This document shows positions 61,401-64,000 of a stretch of DNA of 64,000 bases, piece by piece (position 1 is the stretch's first letter; every line of letters starts with the position of its first letter). Below the pieces are notes generated by a model that had not been told where the DNA came from, searched no databases, and saw only the letters and a program-made list of their open reading frames with translations. The stretch is from Amoebophrya sp. A120. Lineage: Eukaryota; Sar; Dinophyceae; Syndiniales; Amoebophryaceae. Position numbers and translations under genes: made by a program. Location of the stretch: positions 362,637-426,636 of the forward strand of contig CAJINV010000001.1 in the NCBI GenBank assembly GCA_905178155.1, in the 5' to 3' direction.

Positions 61401-62772
61401 CACTGCCAGAAAGAACTGCACCTCCCGCCGGATCATTTACGGCCACGTCCGTCACCGTCCGGAAGGTCTGATGGTAGTGCTCTTGTTGGACCATCTGTTT
61501 GAACTGGGAGAAGTCGGTCACGCCCGGACTCACCACCATCAACTTTGGCGTTTGCAACTTCACGTTCCTCGGACTGGACGTCAGTTTTGTCGGCGTCAAA
61601 GCCTTGGAAAAAATAGCGTTCCCCACGGCGTTCAACGAGTTCGCAGCGACCTGCTCCAGCTGCTCCTCCTGCTTCGTTTTCATGTGCAGCATCGCATTCG
61701 CGTCATACTTCATCGGCTTTCGGATGCGCAAGAGGCCTTGTTGTTGCCCCATCATGTTGCTCGTCCCGCTCACAGAAATTGTAGACGGAGAGCCAGTCAT
61801 CAAATTGCTCTGCTCCCCAAGAAGGTTCGCCCGCGCACCAGGACTCAGCGGCGAACCCGTTGGACTGGTACTATCTTCTTGCGCTGGTGGCCGGGAAGTA
61901 GAGGGTAGTTGGTACCCCTGCGCCTTGTAGTTGTCCATTCTTTGCTGCACCCCGCTCCGCAAATTTTGCAAACCGGGAATGGATGAAGCTCTGTTCGGCT
62001 GCTGTGCGACGCGAGAGGACACCTGCGACAACAGCTGCTGTTCGTCCTGCTCGTTGAAGCCAGTAGCTCCACCGACAAGCCTCACCGGGACTGCGACCGG
62101 TGGGGAACGCGGCTCAGTTCTGTCCTCGGTGGGAAAACGGGAATCCATCATGTGTTCTCCTTCAAAGAAAAGCTGTTCTTCGTCTTGTTGCGAAAACAAA
62201 GTTGCGAGTTCGTTCACTTCGAAAGCCATAGCTGCGGACGCTTCGGTGTCGGGGTCCAGCTCGTCGGTGGGGGTTCTATTTGCAAAACATGCTTCAGAAT
62301 CCATCGTCGCATGTTCCCCTTCTGTTTCAGGAACAATGTCAGCAGCAGCTACTTCCGCCGCCTCTCCCTCAGCTTTTTCCACACCTACACGACCTTGGTC
62401 CGAGACCTGCAGTCCGCCCGCCTCCACCGCTGGTGTGGCAAATGCGTGTTCCATGTCGTGTTCGTCAAACACCGAACCGCCTGCGGATTCGACCCCCGCG
62501 GCCGCTTGCGACTTCAGCTGCTCAACCAGTTGCGACGCGCGGTTTTGCACTACTGCAGACGTTCCGCGTCCGGGATGCGACATCCGCGTGGACGGCATCT
62601 TCACGGGAGGGGCATCATTGTCCCTCCGCATTCTGATCATATCCCCGTGATCCCCAATAGACTCAATCGGTTGCAGCATGTCCACGGAAATCTGCTTTCG
62701 CGTCTCCGCATCCTCCGCGCTAGCAGCACCCGGGGCGGCGTGCACGTCGTTCCATTCTGACTGGGACGCCAT
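55483..62772 (-). CDS. Giant 2429-aa disordered protein with a possible C2-like core
   Basis: An open frame of 7.3 kb is read here from the ATG at 62772 (MASQSEWNDVHAAPG), which has a good context (ATCCCCATGG). The frame stays open upstream to 62901, and a pyrimidine-rich acceptor (TTTTATCAG) near 62831 could be a cis or trans splice site. Most of the protein is Ser/Pro/Gln/Lys-rich and disordered. An ordered region near residues 1345-1530 has alternating strands (VVDLKLSGLEGL, EFVKLRLRRKPI, MEYVAIISLKHSA, PLWLSLVPAAQVE, IGLSVAVEAF) that resemble a C2-like beta sandwich, but no Ca-binding Asp cluster is evident. Several repeated TSSP/SSP sites and an RS/NS-rich C-terminus are present. The His-rich patch KQHHSHHHLRKSMQTEHKHH lies near residue 2100. 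No function is assigned. Confidence 0.8.
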   Translation of the reverse strand: MASQSEWNDVHAAPGAASAEDAETRKQISVDMLQPIESIGDHGDMIRMRRDNDAPPVKMPSTRMSHPGRGTSAVVQNRASQLVEQLKSQAAAGVESAGGSVFDEHDMEHAFATPAVEAGGLQVSDQGRVGVEKAEGEAAEVAAADIVPETEGEHATMDSEACFANRTPTDELDPDTEASAAMAFEVNELATLFSQQDEEQLFFEGEHMMDSRFPTEDRTEPRSPPVAVPVRLVGGATGFNEQDEQQLLSQVSSRVAQQPNRASSIPGLQNLRSGVQQRMDNYKAQGYQLPSTSRPPAQEDSTSPTGSPLSPGARANLLGEQSNLMTGSPSTISVSGTSNMMGQQQGLLRIRKPMKYDANAMLHMKTKQEEQLEQVAANSLNAVGNAIFSKALTPTKLTSSPRNVKLQTPKLMVVSPGVTDFSQFKQMVQQEHYHQTFRTVTDVAVNDPAGGAVLSGSDKEKEQAGGGDATTAPGPKSDANARGKGKMKGGPTVIPTPAVTAAQYRGRMFTASPLSFDAPGWQGSATLSPVPSGRKLSPVPKVPAYDPHQYQKAVEMQSDVSRKTAELTSRTANDIKPKIRVSWKEAAGRAGKSKDDIPDMQAQMKEQEQAEGPVKTTTGAQQSSPSVSPKDLRTSGVLEGVEIAPVPPLSRLDQPHVPDKMREMQENLGAVITDLEGGKQPLPEGEAKGASDFWSNIFPASGANDTAANGDTARDESSGPVVATVDVGEDPANRPTRFGTIVDSNSAALKAASLIKKQAKQAVEKKLWSQAPATASSPTTDPFAEKMPAPQFEAEALTIPWLVDAGKLPTRVGDPSAASTEFRRLLNKVQELTVLAAETHPQLRSLTEHLAQQARALNEKELQAQRDARMAMLGEQSNASPEVDEHGELTPSGAFSAWAEAEKKRASADNEYLNLGSTVSPLVPQAGLKIPKNPYRVPGVAGADGSVSPTSSTSPAIRRQSKANKSASKTPVLDELMLEKIRAARESGEPTNIFAEKWLQEHGLQEKRSPMLPPRTRRGPVRGQHNLLVMGGTSTTPSGLTPSTPTGTSGAALGSTSAGPFTTGPPHPVLGTTYEVGVGDFRAALTKSSPTSKESILKTTSKIAGTRLGAKQESPSSGLQEPLLKLDHKKVTDRSRPGSELFKPRPRNSAHAIVDPADVLRTENEVFPVMAAAKKLSATQLLQNYSGLFSKRRDVMTGAHLGASPKPPWNAGEKARLQSPETMSIVQRFVRDCSGSPKRKERRQAAAVPSNLDPRKRSMHEVADMVGLTQPTVVEKTNSTDGKKFKFSAGVGNVEVGIEPVQLQGPEVKRSKQLQTMQIQPVVAAVASPKAKAGQKVVPPGQKRSDPMYVVDLKLSGLEGLQENNKYETLIGYHPHIVDQAGRDLNKTEEYREQKFGGSTAAQTGSTSSLRFATRDEFVKLRLRRKPITEDDIKFKFYGESEKEQFELDQTQSQDGDEMEYVAIISLKHSARTTKAGKDSAPLWLSLVPAAQVETGLFDPATAFYHGLKNGHRKTGPRIGLSVAVEAFCPPGTQEAALNLGDGLDFLRISDLPTPRGISTPPPAFVGGRQAAGAMQLVKSVKAALDDLSAAGKAIPTAEEKVKKEEIAKLLKELEYRVATVGTVAPETRSRSPSVGTTSSPMRAAAVPFLSVGSSPSARQSGAWQKMNVVSPRLSASGVDAGRKAKKPFGKSGGGVSSAAAAQEIRTTSRPGDPLQVGPLRGLDELQQEFRELQEEERKKREAKSVVPFQVITPRTPRAPSTNVLAGAQIPKNLADKQFSQSRKVLKRAGSTPPKMAKSNGQPLAQISLPVSSGSVSPAKKVPIVSPSLGDFLGVSQLVGGFSQGVGKTQLRDVLGQYDPDVTPGELFTQITGGMPATALKLPQGGSTTAQSGAGKADTSAVAPPKKQLQTTLSAAAARSSRQQLLAASERSSKTTENNDNISVPEEGMGQRFSTFFELGIDLQTDSAATASKGKAEGRKSKKETSRASANIKSPRSSSSKSSPRVQQQDRNSSRDERNNTGGSSSSRNASSRNYNKPDSSPLSGESSSQQSGSESSSSSSIDNTSSYLDSDKKHPQHPEVQGAVAKRFGKQHHSHHHLRKSMQTEHKHHHMESLHALYHFMQPEEQKEFDRIMQVKVLQSKRASKDTALSESNYNNGGYYNPNSRVNDNTDYPGTTGGAVNGTQPGAQNLNSNSKASTAGAASAISGSTVPVSKKRQSQMLLQKMVKGVTGNRFSRSTNTGKNALKSGVSSMVDPQENRKRSTARVVDNSSATGSEQEQQLAAVSSPTDVSSVTPRAGPPAPVPNKTSGASLMSKKSVDFADETEEQEVPNIFAHLVGGGPYGGNYTNGDATTSNTLTTSLPVNGDEETQADGEEDVVKGDGDRVFKAARTSHRLQRLFSRTDNGLLDGDNLLAMSAPAPRRSTINKM

Positions 62773-62990
62773 GGGGATGGATCTGGTTGGTCTTCCACCC
62801 GTCTCCTCGGTGGTGCCGCCACCCTGATAAAAGTTTTTCAAGACAAGTACTAATTCACAGGAGTCAGAGTTGCAAGACATCAGCATCATTCCAGGCTGCA
62901 CTGTGGTCTCACCAACAGAATACGTTCAAGAGGCTAACCTGAAGCTACTACTTACATGGAGATGGAAATCGAACATGCGAATCAGCGACC

Positions 62991-64000
62991 CTATTCCACC
63001 TGTACCTGCGTCGCCACATCTACGTCTCGTTTCTCCCCCACCGGGCTTTTCGTGACCCCCGAGACGTACTGGTCATGCACGACGTCGAACGACTGCACCC
63101 CCGCCACGGAGTTCGACAAACTCTGCAGTTGACTCGGTCGCTGGCGCAGCAGCCCGGTCCGCATCACTTCGGCGTTCAGCTCCAACGCAAGCAGGTCCTC
63201 GTTCGCCCGGACCAAGGATTCGAATTCATCGACCGCCGAAATGGTCTCCCGCAGCTCCGTCATGCACTTCAGTAGCTCCTGCTCCGGCTCATCATTCCCT
63301 TGGATTTGGTCGTTCATGTGCTGCTCTAAATGGTCGTGGATATCAGTGATGTCCTCCTCGTCCGGCTTTCTCGATCCGGCCGTTTTTTTCGAAGGAGATG
63401 CCCCGGTTTTCACTTGCGTCAACCACGGCCCCATGGCCTTTATCAGCGCCTGCATCTTCTTCTCCATGTCTGTGACGCCGGCTAAGCTGGTTTTCTTGAT
63501 CTCTGTGTTCAGATGCACCGCGGCGAAAGCAAGTTCTCGGGCGGAAATTTTATTTTCACTTCCATCGTCATCGTCTTTCGTGTGATCCAAAGCGGACAAA
63601 ATTTCGTTCACTGACGCCAAGGCTGGGAAAGTACTAGAGCTTTCTCCGCCCGCGTCGATGATTCGGGCCTGGGTGAGGTAGTATTTCGTGAACTCCATCA
63701 CGTTTAAGTGTAGGACTTTTTTGTTCTGGATCTCCTCGACCTTCTTGCACTCCTCCTCCAGCAAGGTGTGGATATCAGCTGAAACGCTTTTCACCACCTC
63801 CGCCGCGTGTCGGAGCAGCGGCTGGACGATTTGAATCAAAATTTTCGCCCGGTTCTTGTCCTCCTGCTTACTTCTGTCCCCCGTGCGGAAGAACTGCTCC
63901 CACTTGTTCAAAGTAGTCCGCAACGAAGTTTCCTCGACGAAAAGCTTTTTCAAAAAGAACAGCACGTGCTTGCAGTGCGATTGCTCGAGAAGGGAATCCT
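62991..64000 (-). CDS. Partial coiled-coil protein, 5' end outside the window
   Basis: The frame is open from the right edge to the stop at 62991, giving 335 or more C-terminal residues. The sequence is helical with heptad-like charge patterns (LLEEECKKVEEIQNKKVLHL, KKMQALIKAMGPWLTQ, ECMTEL-like segments ending TISAVDEFESLVRANEDL), then a tail with SNSVAGVQSFDVVHDQYVSG. No domain is recognised. The apparent first residue at 63965 is a GTG inside a longer frame, so the true start is upstream. It is separated from the 2429-aa gene by about 220 bp. Confidence 0.75.
   Translation of the reverse strand, partial: DSLLEQSHCKHVLFFLKKLFVEETSLRTTLNKWEQFFRTGDRSKQEDKNRAKILIQIVQPLLRHAAEVVKSVSADIHTLLEEECKKVEEIQNKKVLHLNVMEFTKYYLTQARIIDAGGESSSTFPALASVNEILSALDHTKDDDDGSENKISARELAFAAVHLNTEIKKTSLAGVTDMEKKMQALIKAMGPWLTQVKTGASPSKKTAGSRKPDEEDITDIHDHLEQHMNDQIQGNDEPEQELLKCMTELRETISAVDEFESLVRANEDLLALELNAEVMRTGLLRQRPSQLQSLSNSVAGVQSFDVVHDQYVSGVTKSPVGEKRDVDVATQVQVE

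Overview
This is eukaryotic nuclear DNA, most likely from a dinoflagellate-type alveolate close to the parasitic Syndiniales (Amoebophrya-like). Six things point that way. (1) All recognisable genes lie on the minus strand, as in the long one-way gene arrays of dinoflagellates. (2) Genes include very long uninterrupted reading frames (a 12.3-kb ORF and a 7.3-kb ORF) of Ser/Thr/Pro/Gln-rich protein. (3) Ordinary introns are small (77-269 bp). (4) Several introns are transposon-like 'introners' of 250-390 bp with terminal inverted repeats (TIRs) and 5-bp target-site duplications (TSDs), some without GT-AG ends. (5) A CCCTAAA-type telomere-like patch is present. (6) I see no bacterial operon signals, tRNA, rRNA or CRISPR. 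The taxonomic call is inference.

Layout. 1-9732 is a tandem array of about 4.4-kb units (two full, one truncated). Each full unit carries a four-exon minus-strand gene for a novel protein of about 880 aa. 8947-9435 is an insertion with telomere-like repeats that splits the third copy. 9955-11422 is a three-exon gene for a sushi-like secreted protein. 12120-16845 encodes a 1485-aa NCKX/SLC24-type cation/Ca exchanger whose second alpha repeat is interrupted by an introner. 18038-21068 is a seven-exon SPRY-domain gene, also with an introner. 21601-23298 is a p25-alpha/TPPP-like protein. 23433-35762 is a 4109-aa disordered protein. 36968-39930 is repeat-rich intergenic DNA: a 17-bp minisatellite, a 135-146-bp repeat, and GC-rich sequence. 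39931-54749 holds three tandem paralogues (A, B, C; 1245, 1246 and 1273 aa) of an unrecognised family ending in a HicA-like small domain. Between B and C sits a 1.63-kb TIR element. 55483-62772 encodes a 2429-aa disordered protein with a possible C2-like core. 62991-64000 is the 3' part of a coiled-coil gene that runs off the window.

The main result is the introner system. Six elements can be delimited to the base: 690-940, 2981-3371, 5132-5382, 7442-7728, 12439-12701 and 20055-20322. Each begins TAT and ends ATA, is flanked by a 5-bp duplication, and when removed with one duplication copy restores an open frame. They occur in both orientations relative to their host genes. In the two tandem gene copies, two different elements interrupt the same codon neighbourhood 7 bp apart, which implies separate intron gains after duplication. 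The 1.63-kb intergenic element has the same TAT...ATA ends and a 5-bp duplication, so it may belong to the same transposon superfamily. I resolved exon structures by hand from reading frame, splice motifs and paralogue alignment. RNA data would be needed to confirm them.
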